A stretch of 64,000 nt of DNA from Lineus longissimus (Eukaryota; Nemertea; Pilidiophora; Heteronemertea; Lineidae): assembly GCF_910592395.1 (NCBI RefSeq), contig NC_088313.1, positions 10,048,501 through 10,112,500 on the forward strand, in the 5' to 3' direction. The position numbers were made by a program, and so were the translations under genes. Below the pieces are notes generated by a model. That model did not search any database, was not told where the DNA came from, and saw only the letters and a program-made list of their open reading frames with translations. Shown here piece after piece: positions 14,101-21,539 of this stretch (its first letter is position 1; each line of letters begins with the position of its first letter).

Positions 14101-15288
14101 GATGTATATGGGCCGTGAAAACCGCAAAAAATCTGTACATGTTTTTGTAAGCGGTCGTCGCTCGCGCAAACTTGTCTTGCATGTTTTTGTGAAAGAGGAC
14201 GTCGAAGAACGAGGTCGTATATCAAAACAGACGTTGGGTGGCGCTCGAGACGGGGCATCCTATTTAGCGTCCAGTGGCGACCAGTGGCGTCCAACGCGAA
14301 ATAATAGGGTGTATATGGTTAAAAATGTTTTCAAGCTTCTAAAACACTTTCAATAAACAAGATTTAGAAGTTTGGTGGAGTTTGCAAACCTAGTTTTTGA
14401 ATAATTATCACCAGAAAACGATCTTAGTATGCGTCAAGCAAAAGTACTGGACGCCATGTTTGTTTTAGCTCCGGTTCCTTGGGTTTATAGAAAAGCGGAA
14501 TCGGGATCTGGCATCAGGTTGGCATACTAAGATCGTTATCTGGTGATAATTATTCGAAAACTAGGTTTGCAAACTCCACCAAACTTCTAAATCTTGTTTA
14601 TTGAAAGTGTTTTAGGAGCTTGAAAACATTTTTAACCATATACACCCTATTATTTCGCGTTGGACGCCACTGGTCGCCACTGGACGCTAAATAGGATGAC
14701 CCGTCTCGAGCGCCACCCAACGTCTGTTTTTTTATACGACCGCGTTCTTCGACGTCCTCTTTCACAAAACCATGTGAGGGAAGTTTGCGCGAGCGCCACC
14801 CAACGTCTGTTTTGATATACGACCGCGTTCTCCGACGTCCTCTGTCACAAAAACATGCAAGACAAGTTTGCGCGAGCGCCACCCAACGTCTGTTTTGATA
14901 TACGACCGCGTTCTTCGACGTCCTCTTTCACAAAAAACATGCAAGACAAGTTTGCGCGAGCGACGACCGCTTACAGAAACATGTACAGATTTTTTGCGGT
15001 TTTCACGGCCCATAGATGTAAGCAATGGCCTTGGGAAATACAATATGTTATCAGCAAACTTTATAATCACTTCAGATTTCCGTTAACTGGACAGCATACG
15101 ATAATGAGGCTGGCTTAACTGAGATGGAAATTTGTTTCGGGACTAGCGAGGACAATTGTGATATTCTCGGCTATACAACCACTCACCAGACACCGCATTA
15201 CATGTCATATCATCCGGGCTTAGCAAATGGTGTACGGTTCTATGTGACCATCAAAGCTACGAATAATGCAAATCTGGAGACAGTGAAG
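2029..15288 (+). CDS. Large extracellular FN3-like repeat protein, 12 exons, partial
   Basis: Uncharacterised modular extracellular protein. Exons: 2029-2149, 4176-4392, 5420-5596, 6092-6295, 6811-6970, 8382-8625, 10659-10788, 11235-11429, 12112-12318, 12709-12983, 13276-13429, 15076-15288. Each is bounded by AG and GT, all are open in one frame, and every splice phase matches the next (2,0,0,0,1,2,0,0,0,2,0), which random ORFs would not do. The 2,297 coding bases give about 765 residues. A repeated signature, W-x-x-(F/W/Y)-x-D-x-x-(S/A)-G-(I/L) followed by aromatics, occurs in exons 3, 9 and 12, and a weaker D-x-x-S-G-I occurs in exon 7. This fits beta-sandwich FN3-like repeats. Cysteines cluster in exons 8 and 10. 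No signal peptide, transmembrane segment, start or final stop is visible, so it is partial at both ends. No function is assigned. Confidence 0.85.
2819..3841. mobile_element. MITE with perfect 35-bp inverted ends, hosting a TTAA element
   Basis: Positions 2819-2853 and 3807-3841 are perfect reverse complements (GCGGGAAGGTGTAAACTGCT at the outer end). Nothing coding lies between. A second element (3185-3716) is inserted in its right half. I could not settle a target-site duplication, so the superfamily is open. Confidence 0.75.
3181..3720. mobile_element. piggyBac-like MITE with TTAA target duplication
   Basis: TTAA occurs at 3181-3184 and 3717-3720. The inner ends are imperfect inverted repeats, CCCTTTGGCTCCC on the left and CCCCTTGCCTCCC on the right. 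TTAA target sites with CCC-starting ends are typical of piggyBac elements. Internally there is a strong palindrome around 3634-3653 (GGGACGATATATCGTCCC). No ORF is present, so this is non-autonomous. Confidence 0.75.
4176..4392 (+). CDS. Host gene exon 2
   Basis: The acceptor TTTATAG precedes 4176 and the donor GTACAT follows 4392. It encodes LVFTVTTTGGGQSHFYDRD, a basic/threonine stretch with HSYQWDLTRP, and a cysteine pair (CSETATC). The first base completes an arginine codon split with exon 1, and it ends in phase 0. Confidence 0.75.
5420..5596 (+). CDS. Host gene exon 3, FN3-like repeat
   Basis: It starts after TTTTCAG and ends before GTAAGA, phase 0 at both ends, 59 codons. It contains INLSWDGWSDANSGLESYHY, the clearest copy of the repeat signature W-x-x-W-x-D-x-x-S-G-L-x-x-Y, and would form the first strands of a beta-sandwich. 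Confidence 0.85.
6092..6295 (+). CDS. Host gene exon 4
   Basis: A long pyrimidine tract and CAG precede 6092; GTAGGC follows 6295; phase 0 at both ends, 68 codons. It encodes FSLVLTGMYSVVLKPED and continues with RRFVFYDAGTDITL. It reads as the second half of the sandwich begun in exon 3. Confidence 0.82.
6811..6970 (+). CDS. Host gene exon 5
   Basis: The acceptor CATCTAG precedes 6811 and the donor GTATGG follows 6970. It encodes VLLVWWDRYWNEEYHSRKL and a long acidic/basic segment ending ITNIRG. The exon ends in phase 1, matching exon 6. Confidence 0.8.
7161..8352 (-). mobile_element. 5'-truncated LINE (C-terminal reverse transcriptase region) in intron 5
   Basis: Read on the minus strand, the first frame contains VIPILDYGSGI and later FRPMRRFLGVGKFSALP and VGNMGWLQTQ, which match the segment downstream of the catalytic core in non-LTR retrotransposon reverse transcriptases. 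A further frame ends with a CCHC-like motif (CIGG...ESKEHFLLDCPAYDVYR) at about 7,310-7,397. The YADD core is absent. At least three stops or frameshifts separate the pieces, so this is a dead 5'-truncated copy. The clade is uncertain (RTE/Nimb-like by general look). Confidence 0.7.
8382..8625 (+). CDS. Host gene exon 6
   Basis: It starts after CATTCAAG and ends before GTTAAT, entering in phase 1 and leaving in phase 2. It encodes IIQTSTARVQDHQGGRF and then DGDTVTFWIRPMDFFHTY with VTVHFDSS. The donor is less canonical than the others, but its phase matches exon 7 exactly. Confidence 0.78.
9187..9561 (+). pseudogene. HARBI1-like nuclease, N-terminal part only
   Basis: The frame encodes MAAALVLLEEVEARRALWRQ, then DVDLYQRYRMTRPVLLEIID and LSQPTISRIVTRV, the N-terminal helical part of HARBI1-like proteins. 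A stop follows at 9,559-9,561, and the convergent gene begins within 20 bp, so the whole DDE domain has been deleted. It is shorter than a full protein by about two thirds. Confidence 0.8.
9581..10147 (-). pseudogene. Myb/SANT-like Harbinger DNA-binding protein, one in-frame stop
   Basis: One minus-strand frame runs from 10147 to 9581, interrupted only by a TAA at about 9935-9937 (RVINDKF, stop, DVITLKRK). It starts MYRDTTSSIHHYFPE and has a basic segment (GPKRRKTLVPRD), the helical Myb-like stretch (FSSTEVLKLVSLVEKNWRVI, then DVWSDITRRVNS and RHKWDDMKSK) and an acidic tail. In Harbinger systems this protein brings the nuclease to the transposon ends. It is about 188 codons, near full length, in a non-autonomous element. 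Confidence 0.8.
10659..10788 (+). CDS. Host gene exon 7, FN3-like repeat
   Basis: It starts after TATTTCAG and ends before GTGAGC. The first base completes a cysteine codon split with exon 6, and it ends in phase 0. It encodes IEFDTIDPHSGIHIVHWRIY, another copy of the D-x-x-S-G-I repeat signature. Confidence 0.83.
11235..11429 (+). CDS. Host gene exon 8, cysteine-rich
   Basis: It starts after TTTCACAG and ends before GTAAGA, phase 0 at both ends, 65 codons. It opens DLSTCPGDSPLCYCIPLGTC, with four cysteines in 16 residues, then gives a DHDYHIEIAITNQA beta strand. The close cysteines suggest a disulphide-bonded insert in the sandwich. Confidence 0.85.
12112..12318 (+). CDS. Host gene exon 9, FN3-like repeat
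   Basis: It starts after ATTACTAG and ends before GTAAGG, phase 0, 69 codons. It contains NAWWDGFFDRESGIMIYVYV, a very clear repeat signature, preceded by ITIDISGPEGG. It pairs with exon 10 to make a complete repeat. Confidence 0.87.
12372..12397. repeat. Short CAG microsatellite
   Basis: GCAGCAGCAGCAGCAGCTGCTG lies in intron 9. The run turns into its own complement and forms a small palindrome. Confidence 0.85.
12709..12983 (+). CDS. Host gene exon 10, second half of FN3-like repeat
   Basis: It starts after TGCAACAG and ends before GTAAGT, entering in phase 0 and leaving in phase 2. It encodes EGKYYLTVVAYNTALEPSEP followed by CSDGVKIVDSTP, the typical last strands of a sandwich domain and the linker to the next. 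At 275 bp it is the longest exon. Confidence 0.87.
13276..13429 (+). CDS. Host gene exon 11
   Basis: It starts after TTCTTCAG and ends before GTAAGA. The first base completes a valine codon split with exon 10, and it ends in phase 0. It encodes SRALAITQDELAIIPRWTYD and a second half with one cysteine. Confidence 0.83.
14101..15020. mobile_element. 908-bp foldback element with 6-bp target duplication (GATGTA)
   Basis: GATGTA occurs at 14101-14106 and 15015-15020. Between them the element (14107-15014) starts TATGGGCCGTGAAAACCGC and ends with its exact inverse. The left arm (about 14107-14436) pairs with the right arm (about 14521-15014) around a centre of about 85 bp. The right arm holds extra tandem copies of an 80-100-bp unit with CCACCCAACGTCTGTTTTGA, at about 14715, 14800 and 14880. 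Arginine-rich frames across it are on both strands and repeat, so they are products of the repeat. It lies in intron 11. Confidence 0.88.
15076..15288 (+). CDS. Host gene exon 12, FN3-like repeat, last one found
   Basis: It starts after ATCACTTCAG and ends before GTAAGT, phase 0 at both ends, 71 codons. It encodes ISVNWTAYDNEAGLTEMEIC and later GVRFYVTIKATNNA. If the donor is not used, the frame stops four codons later (TAA at 15,301), so this could in principle be the last exon, but the strong donor and the repeat pattern argue for continuation. Confidence 0.85.
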
Positions 15289-15904
15289 GTAAGTAGTTAC
15301 TAAATCGTGCATACGCATGGGCGTCAATCGTTTCCCTTGCCTTGTCAAGGTGTAAAAACAGTGCAAATGCGACTTCAAAATCATTACCATTTCAAGTTAT
15401 TTTCAAATAATCCATATAATGCATGTGCATGTTTTTGTTGAATAGGTTAGTATTATTTCTTTAGGCAAAATGGACATTTTCTTAAATTGATGATGCTGAT
15501 GTTATAGATCAACATGAAATAACCTCTGACCAATGTAAGCTCATTTTGATAAAAAACCCGTCACGCACGAATGGAACCGGACTGTGTCATTATATACTGC
15601 CTTGGTCACGACAAGCATGAGTCAACAGAAGAAGTAATAGTAATATGGAAGTATGACTAACCACGAATAATATCTGCGCAATCGCCTAAGAAAACTTTTT
15701 TTGCCCATATCACATAAATTTCAAGTTGCCAAAACGCCATCATATTACTATCACTACACCCTGTAGAGACGAATGGGTTAACCTGTCTCGACTTAACACG
15801 ACAATTTCAAACCAACGTCTACATTCTCTGAAATGTACATGCAATATCTGGTATTCAAAACAATGACCGTATCTTTAAGCATTGCGTACATTTAACAATG
15901 GTAA

Positions 15905-16217
15905 CAACTAGTTTAATAATAATGATAATGTTGGGATTTATATAGCGCAGTATCCAGGCTGTTCGCCCGCTCAAAGCGCTTTACATTATTACCCAGTCTC
16001 TCCTGAAACCTTTCAGGGGAACTCAAGGAGCAACTCATACAGCGTTCACTTGATCCTTTCAGACCGGTACCCATTTATACTCCTGGGTGGAGAGAGGCAA
16101 CTGCAGGGTTAAGTGTCTTGCCCAGGGACACTGAATCAGTTGTGGTTCCAACCGGAGTCGAACCCACGACCTTTCGGTTATGAGTCCGGCGCTCTAACCA
16201 TTACTCCACTGATTCCC
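15905..16217 (-). mobile_element. tRNA-derived SINE with a LINE-like tail
   Basis: Read on the minus strand, the element begins near 16217 with a tRNA-like head: an A-box-like region (TGGAGTAATGGTTAGAGC), a CAT triplet where the anticodon would be, and a B box (GGGTTCGACTCC). The tail ends near 15,960 with AAAGCGCTTTGAGCGGGC and ATAGCGC-type sequence, then (ATT)n-like repeats at 15,915-15,930. The tail resembles the 3' end of the CR1/L2-like LINE at 29.14 kb. Confidence 0.8.
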
Positions 16218-16228
16218 TGTTTAACCAA

Positions 16229-17280
16229 TATGGAGAGGATGTACAAATATGTACCCTTAAAAGAGTACTTTAACAGACGTGAGAAGCAATTGGGTCCTAA
16301 GCCTGACTTCGTCGTGAGAGCAAAGCTCGAACAGGGTGTTATTCAACCTAGGGAAGGTTTCCCTGGTACGCCAATCTGGCAACGTCCTGGGCACTGTTTG
16401 ATGGGCACTGTTTGAAGAGAGATTTAAACTCAACCCATGGTGATACGTTGTTTACAGTGCTGTGGTCTTCAAACACCTTGAGATTAACATTGAGAATAAA
16501 TTACGCTACTTTGACTTCATAATTAGAAGGCTTGGCCAGAGACGTATGTCAGAAACAGTACTACATTAGTTAAGAGATACTGTTAAAACTTCTTTGCAGG
16601 GCTACTTCTCAAGCCAAAGGAAATGGTTATGTAATGCCATATATGAAAAGACAATTCAGTGGGCATTTAAAACTGGTGCCAGCAATCTCCCATCTAAATT
16701 GCAACGTCTGGGGTCACCTGGTCATGCACTGCTTTTCGAATTTCACTGCGGTGACTATGACTGGTTTTAAGAGACAGAATTCATTTGACAGGGCACTCGG
16801 TAAGCCTCAATTAACTGAAGACAATTTACAGATTTGAGTTTGGTGTACCATGCATATCTCAGATACCTACATTATTGCGGGAGTAAAGTAACCATAAATT
16901 ACCATGTGTTTTACACCAAGCTTTTGATAAGTTGAAAATAGATTATTTAGTGCTAAATCCTTATTTAGCTAGCAGAGAACGAATGAAGGATTTGGATCAA
17001 CTATGGTATGATTTCACAAGAAGTATTTTCTTCATGACTTACAGACTTGTGAAGGAAGATGAAGACACATTAACGCAGCAGATTGGCGTTTCGTTTAGTG
17101 CCCTGGAAGGACAAGAGAGTCTCTGTCCGTCAGGACGTCGTCCGAGTAAAGAAGACAGGGTCTTACCATGTGGCTTAAAAGCCCAAACAATATATTCGAG
17201 CTTTGCTCTCAGGTCACGAGACTGATCGAGCTTTGCTCTCACCACAAAGTTAGATCGAGCTTTGCTCTCAGGTCACACGA
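16229..17280 (+). pseudogene. Polinton gene of unknown function, paralogue of 61,040-61,818
   Basis: Broken reading frames give, in order, EINIENKLRYFDF, RRLGQRRMSETV, YFSSQRKW, FEFHCGDYDWF, YLRYLHYCGSKVTINY and LVLNPYLASRERMKDLDQLW with YDFTRSIFF. The same blocks occur in the same order at 61.1-61.8 kb. I recognise no domain. Stops and frameshifts occur throughout. The 3' end (17,133-17,267) is filled with hairpin modules absent from the paralogue. Confidence 0.65.
17133..17267. repeat. Cluster of micro-hairpin modules
   Basis: GGACGTCGTCC is at 17133-17143, and GAGCTTTGCTC is at 17198-17208, 17228-17238 and 17257-17267. Each is a 4-bp stem with a 3-nt loop. The last three sit in a near-tandem unit of about 30 bp that also contains CTCAGGTCACGA-like sequence. 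Confidence 0.9.
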
Positions 17281-17321
17281 TCGATTCAGGTTAGATTTCC
17301 ACACTATTAAATACATGTACA

Positions 17322-17884
17322 ATGAATACATCAACGGTAATTGAGCAGCAAATGAAACAGATGTGCGTGATTAATCCAGTTGACGCTAGTTCAAACCAAG
17401 TTAATCCTATTGCAAGTAATTATCAACAGAATGCAGTTAACTTTTAACAGAACAGTGCTAATAACCAACATAACTACACAACAAAGCAACAAGATACTAC
17501 TAAGTCGTCAAATAGTTCAAATATAGTCAACCCTAGTCAAGGTCTAGTCAATTCTAGTTGTCAAAAAGTTTCACTAGTAATCAACACAGCTCAACTAGCA
17601 GTCAAAAAGCCTTAAGTGATAGTGGCCTTAAAGCCAAACAAGACCTGGAAGTGCTTGTAGCTACTGGTAAAAGCAAGGATTTCCTGAATAAACAGATTAC
17701 ACTTAATGACTTAGATAGTATGATAGAGAAGGAAATCTTGAAAAACCATAGAATCTACCTGACAACGATGGCTGCTAGACTTAATGATTCATTCGGTAAG
17801 ACAGTCTTAAAAGCTTACACTAAAAGTACAAAGTTGTTCTTGCCTATGGTGATGCAGATGTTCTCTATGAAGATTAAGAAATGA
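17322..17884 (+). pseudogene. Polinton ORF, Asn/Gln/Ser-rich N-terminus and helical C-terminus
   Basis: It starts at ATG 17322 (MNTSTVIEQQMKQMCVI) and continues as Asn/Gln/Ser/Thr-rich sequence with an in-frame TAA near 17,445 and a frameshift near 17,560. The C-terminal part is open to 17884 and contains LKAKQDLEVLVATGKSKDFL, LNDLDSMIEKEILK and a basic end (MFSMKIKK). It resembles a structural or scaffold protein of an element with a capsid, but no family is identified. Confidence 0.5.
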
Positions 17885-17912
17885 TTTCATAGTAACCAAT
17901 GAACTGGACAAA

Positions 17913-18616
17913 TCAGCCCTGCAATGGTAGAAGGCAGTAACTCCATATTTTGGTCAAATCTACCTTTTGGGCATTTCTGGAACTACTGCTAGTGCGTTAT
18001 CTTCTGAAATGGTTGTTATCCCTGTAGAAGCAATATTTTCTGAGATTTCAGCATGGGGGTGAGAAGTAACTCCGACCTCCAGACACTAATACAATGGTAA
18101 AAGGCAGTAACTCCAATTGCAATGGTAAAAGGCAGTAACTCCATGTCCAATGTGGAGTTACTGCCTTCTACCATTGTTTTTTTTAAACCCCTGTGGAGTT
18201 ACTGCCTTCTACCATTGTTTTTCTCCAAGTGCCTGTGGACCCCCACACCCCACCCCAGTACCCCGCCCCTGATAATTCATTGACTGGGTGCCCTTGATCC
18301 TTGACAGCCACTGTTCTCCCACTTCCCTGTTACAGTCAAAAACGCATTGGAGTTACTGCCTTTGATGATTGTACAACCAAAAATAGTGGCGGTGGTTTAC
18401 AATGGAAGAAGGCAGTAACTCCACTTTGACCTTGAACTTTGACCTTTTGACCTAAATCACAGTACTTTTGATATTTGGAAGATGAAAAGACAAATATCAA
18501 ATTGTAAGTATTTTGATAAGATTCCTCATGTTTGAGGCATAAGGTTGATCACAAATTGTTGTTTTTCTCAAAACTATGAAAAGTGGAGTTACTGCCTTCT
18601 ACCATTGCAGGGCTGA
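17913..18616. mobile_element. 704-bp non-autonomous element; terminal motif repeated inside
   Basis: The ends are perfect inverted repeats of about 33 bp (TCAGCCCTGCAATGGTAGAA outward, continuing GGCAGTAACTCCA). The inner 24 bp of this end recurs inside in both orientations, at about 18,091, 18,117, 18,147, 18,190, 18,350 (diverged) and 18,397. The rest is T-rich and C-rich spacer without coding capacity. It is inserted between Polinton copy 1 genes. Confidence 0.82.
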
Positions 18617-18724
18617 AATGGTTAGAGTGGGTGACTCTGAGGGTGGGAGCATTAACTGCTTTGGCATCTTTGGCATTAACTCTGATCACTTTAGGACATT
18701 GCCATGATGGGCAAAGCCAGGATC

Positions 18725-19049
18725 GAGCGAAGCTCTCTGGACATAGTCAGGATGGGCGAAGCCAGGATGGACAAGAAAATTAAATTAAGATAAATGGAAA
18801 ACTATCAGGAGACCCCTGTAGCACAAGTGTCAGCCAGTGAAAGCCTAAGCAAGCCAGATCAGAAAAGCAATTGGCGTGGTCACGAGAGTTAGGCAAAAAG
18901 TCTCAAGAATTCAAGCGGTTAAAAAGGGACAATACAACATTCAAAGAACCAGAATCTGAACCAGAACCAGAGTATGAATAAAATGTCCCTGTTCGAGCTA
19001 TTCTCGAGCGAAGCTCTTATGACGAAGTCAGGCTCTCTGGACGTAGTCC
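18725..19049. repeat. Micro-hairpin modules, second cluster
   Basis: GAGCGAAGCTC is at 18725-18735, followed after CTG by a GGACATAGTC half. At 19006-19016 there is GAGCGAAGCTC, then GACGAAGTC at 19021-19029 and GGACGTAGTCC at 19039-19049. They flank the small ORF at 18,793-18,981. Confidence 0.88.
18793..18981 (+). pseudogene. Small Polinton ORF, one frameshift
   Basis: ATG at 18793 gives MENYQETPVAQVSASESLSK, then a frameshift near 18,862. After it comes a lysine-rich helix (AWSRELGKKSQEFKRLKRD) and an acidic proline end (EPESEPEPEYE) before a stop at 18,979-18,981. About 63 codons, hypothetical; charge pattern only. Confidence 0.5.
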
Positions 19050-19080
19050 GGATGAAACTGTCTCTAGGACATCATCTAAT

Positions 19081-19260
19081 ATGACATTCTATGTAGTTGG
19101 GGCAGGTATTGTTTTGGTTGCTTTCATTTACTTCTTCCCTAAGTTTAAGAGTAAACTTGTGGGGTCAGGAAAGATTGATAAAGTTAAACCTGAAAGGCCA
19201 GAAATGGTAAGACCAGAAAAGGCGAAAGTTAACAAAAACAATCTTTGTTTCATGGAGTAA
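19081..19260 (+). CDS. Small single-pass membrane protein of Polinton copy 1
   Basis: An open frame of 59 codons begins MTFYVVGAGIVLVAFIYFF, one strong transmembrane helix, followed by a Lys/Pro/Glu tail (KPERPEMVRPEKAK). The layout (short N-terminus, one helix, Pro-charged tail) is like the larger protein at 39,623-39,966 of copy 2. Function unknown. Confidence 0.5.
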   Translation: MTFYVVGAGIVLVAFIYFFPKFKSKLVGSGKIDKVKPERPEMVRPEKAKVNKNNLCFME

Positions 19261-19278
19261 TTTGGCATTGTCGAATCT

Positions 19279-19345
19279 GACTTCGTCATAAGAGCATGAC
19301 AAAGTCACAGGAGCAGAGCCGAGCAAAGCTTTCTGGACATAGTCC
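19279..19345. repeat. Micro-hairpin modules, third cluster
   Basis: GACTTCGTC (19279-19287), GACAAAGTC (19298-19306), GAGCAAAGCT (19321-19330) and GGACATAGTCC (19335-19345) lie in one 67-bp stretch that interrupts otherwise AT-rich sequence. Confidence 0.85.
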
Positions 19346-19592
19346 GGGCTCGAATCTAATCAAATACATTAATCTTAGTTTCAAGTGAAAAATGTAAAAC
19401 AACTGGTGTTCCTCGGAAATTGACCAGTTTGGCATGTTCATCAGTGATTTCAAACTTGAGATGATGTGTACATTTATTTACAACTTTATTACAATTAAGT
19501 TCATATCTCTGGTTCTTTACTGGTCACCATCTTCCACTGGTACAATGCAAAAGATGTCAGAGGGTTTATTGTTGTAGAGTGTCTTACTTTGG

Positions 19593-19937
19593 TCAACCAA
19601 ATTTGATATAAAAATTAAGTTGTGTTCTGTAAAAGTTAAGTGGTTTGGTAGAGTAGTATTTTCCTTTCTTGGTGAATCTTTGTTGCTTAATGCCAAACCA
19701 CTTATTTACTATTGTAAAGTACTCATCCCCGAGACAGTAATCATTCAGCATAAACGGTCTGCTTTCAGTAAGTTCAATAATGTGGTTATTGTTGTCATAG
19801 TTGAATTGAACATGCCCTGCAAGATTTTTGAGGTGCTCCGTGATAAAGGAACACAGTTCTGCCATACTAAAATGAGAATCAAAATTAATTGTGAAAGAGT
19901 TGAATGGTTGCCCTGAGTCTGTTTTCATGTTTACCAA
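19593..19937 (-). CDS. Polinton-associated protein of unknown function
   Basis: Intact minus-strand frame of 114 codons: MVNMKTDSGQPFNSFTINFD, MAELCSFITEHLKNLAGHVQ, a polar centre with FMLNDYCLGDEYF and a basic end. It shares the strand of the kinase and polymerase genes. No domain was recognised. It is one of the few Polinton copy 1 frames without a stop. Confidence 0.55.
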   Translation of the reverse strand: MVNMKTDSGQPFNSFTINFDSHFSMAELCSFITEHLKNLAGHVQFNYDNNNHIIELTESRPFMLNDYCLGDEYFTIVNKWFGIKQQRFTKKGKYYSTKPLNFYRTQLNFYIKFG

Positions 19938-20068
19938 TTCAATATCACCTGTTCACCAAGAATTGTAAAAGGATATTGATTTCAAAGTAATAGATTTTAT
20001 GTTTAATTGATCTGATAAGTAATACTCAAAGTGGCTTCATCACATTCATCTTATTATGAAATCCATTT

Positions 20069-20820
20069 TTAGCTCACCTCCGGGGAGCTTAATACAATAC
20101 CGTGGCGTCCATCGTTCGTCGTCGTCGTCCGTTTCTATATTTCTACATTTCGTTTCTATTTGAGCTAGAAGGTTCTAAATTTGTGAGGACATGTATCTAG
20201 GGACCCTCTATCCTACCCCGAAAATTTTCCCCGCTCGGATTTCAAATATGGCCGCCAGGCGGCCATCTTGAAAATTAAACAAAGTCGGATTGCAACCGAA
20301 TTTCATGTGATTGTATATCTATGTACTCTCTACAACATCCCTGATTTTCAGTGGAATCCATCTACCAGTATGACCGTCAGGTGGCCATCTTGAAAATTAA
20401 ACAAAGTCCTATTACCCCAACACTAATGATCGGATTGCAACTAAACTTCATGTGATTATGTATCTATGTACTCTTATCAATATCCCTCATTTTCAGTCAA
20501 ATCCCATGACAAATATGGCCACCAGGCCGCCATCTTGAAAATCCAACAAAGTCCTAGTACTCCTAAATTGTTGAACAGATGTCAATCAATTTCCATGTGA
20601 TATGTACGCTCTTCAATAACCCTGAAATTCAGTCAACTTTATAACCGAAATGCTATCCTTAGATGATACCGGTAATTTTCCTTGGTGCCATTGAGCCGAG
20701 AAGAATAATATAATTCAATGGAATCAAAACTGGTGAAAATAGCCAGAAACTGTTCTCCCCATATCCACTGCAAATGACATGCCATACATTACCCGAGGTG
20801 AGCACATGGTCCCTGGACCA
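20069..20820 (+). mobile_element. Helentron-like interspersed element (family G)
   Basis: It begins at a T run with AGCTCACCTCCGGGG and ends GAGGTGAGCACATGGTCCC, so GCTCACCTC near the left end is repeated in inverse near the right end. The start is followed by ACAATACCGTGGCGTCC and a GTCGTC run. About three diverged copies of a 130-bp unit with GGCCGCCATCTTGAAAAT lie inside (20,249, 20,377 and 20,517). T/T insertion, subterminal inverted repeats and internal satellites fit Helitron-like INEs. The same termini occur, inverted, at 36,882-38,972. Confidence 0.65.
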
Positions 20821-20846
20821 TTTCATCTATTTAATTAACCGTTAAA

Positions 20847-21531
20847 TAACAACCTGAAATGTCAAACACAAGTTCATAAATTTCTTCCTAACGTCTTCCA
20901 TTTTCTCTTTCCCATTCAAAACAATAACCACACATGGTAAGTCCTGCTTGATTTTTCAATAAATATATTTTCATGAAGTTTGTGAATCTTTTTTAGGTAA
21001 TCTAAGCTAACCGATTTTTCTTCTGAACGGTTTCTCTTTTTCATTCTTTTGTTACAAACCGTTGGATCAGTTCTGAGATGAATTATGAAATTGGGAGCTA
21101 TACCAATCTCGTACATGTTTTTGTAGTGCTTGGAATATGTGTCTTTTAGATGATCATATTGCTTACAAGTTAAATTCCCATTTAACCAACTCAAGCATGA
21201 AAAGATGTGGTGCTTTGAGAAAATACTTCTCTCCATAATCATTGGCTTCCCTTCGGCTGAGCGTCATCTCTCAATGAATGTTTCCATCACTATCAATTGA
21301 AATTCTTCAGAATATCTTTTCGGGTTCTTGTACATGAGTTCAAGCAGATTTTTCCTATGATAATTTCTCACCACCTCTAATGGTTCTGGTACTATTACTA
21401 AATCTGAGACAATGACTTCATCAAGAGAGCATGACGAAGTGTCAGGAGCGAAGCTCGACAGTTCGGCCTCTTTCATGCTTTAACTAACTCTATCTTCCCG
21501 GAGGCAATATTACCCTCAATTAAAATTCTCA
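20847..21531 (-). pseudogene. Deoxynucleoside kinase in a Polinton
   Basis: The family transfers phosphate to deoxynucleosides for dNTP supply. On the minus strand a P-loop (ILIEGNIASGKIELVK) lies at about 21,480-21,525. In the next frame come VPEPLEVVRNYHRKNLLELM and YSEEFQLIVMETFIER, an in-frame TGA near 21,264, then MIMERSIFSKHHIF (substrate/ERS motif) and NFIIHLRTDPTVCNKRMKKR with the LID-like KRNRSEEKSVSLDYL. A frameshift near 20,935 leads to a short C-terminus. About 225 codons is normal for the family. An insertion with micro-hairpin sequence separates the P-loop from the EPLEV block. It is not a usual Polinton core gene. Confidence 0.8.
21446..21456. repeat. Micro-hairpin inside the kinase coding region
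   Basis: GAGCGAAGCTC, preceded by a GACGAAGTG variant at 21,432. Read in the kinase frame it contributes SSFAPDTSSCSL, residues with no counterpart expected between the P-loop and EPLEV in this family. Confidence 0.8.
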
Positions 21532-21539
21532 CCGTTTAT

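Noticed and set aside
14091-15118. Several arginine-rich ORFs with the same repeated peptide on both strands
   Set aside because: They are translations of the inverted and tandem units of one foldback element and have no independent support as genes.
18085-18220. Repeated 24-bp motif resembling a CRISPR array
   Set aside because: Copies are in both orientations and match the element's own terminal repeats.
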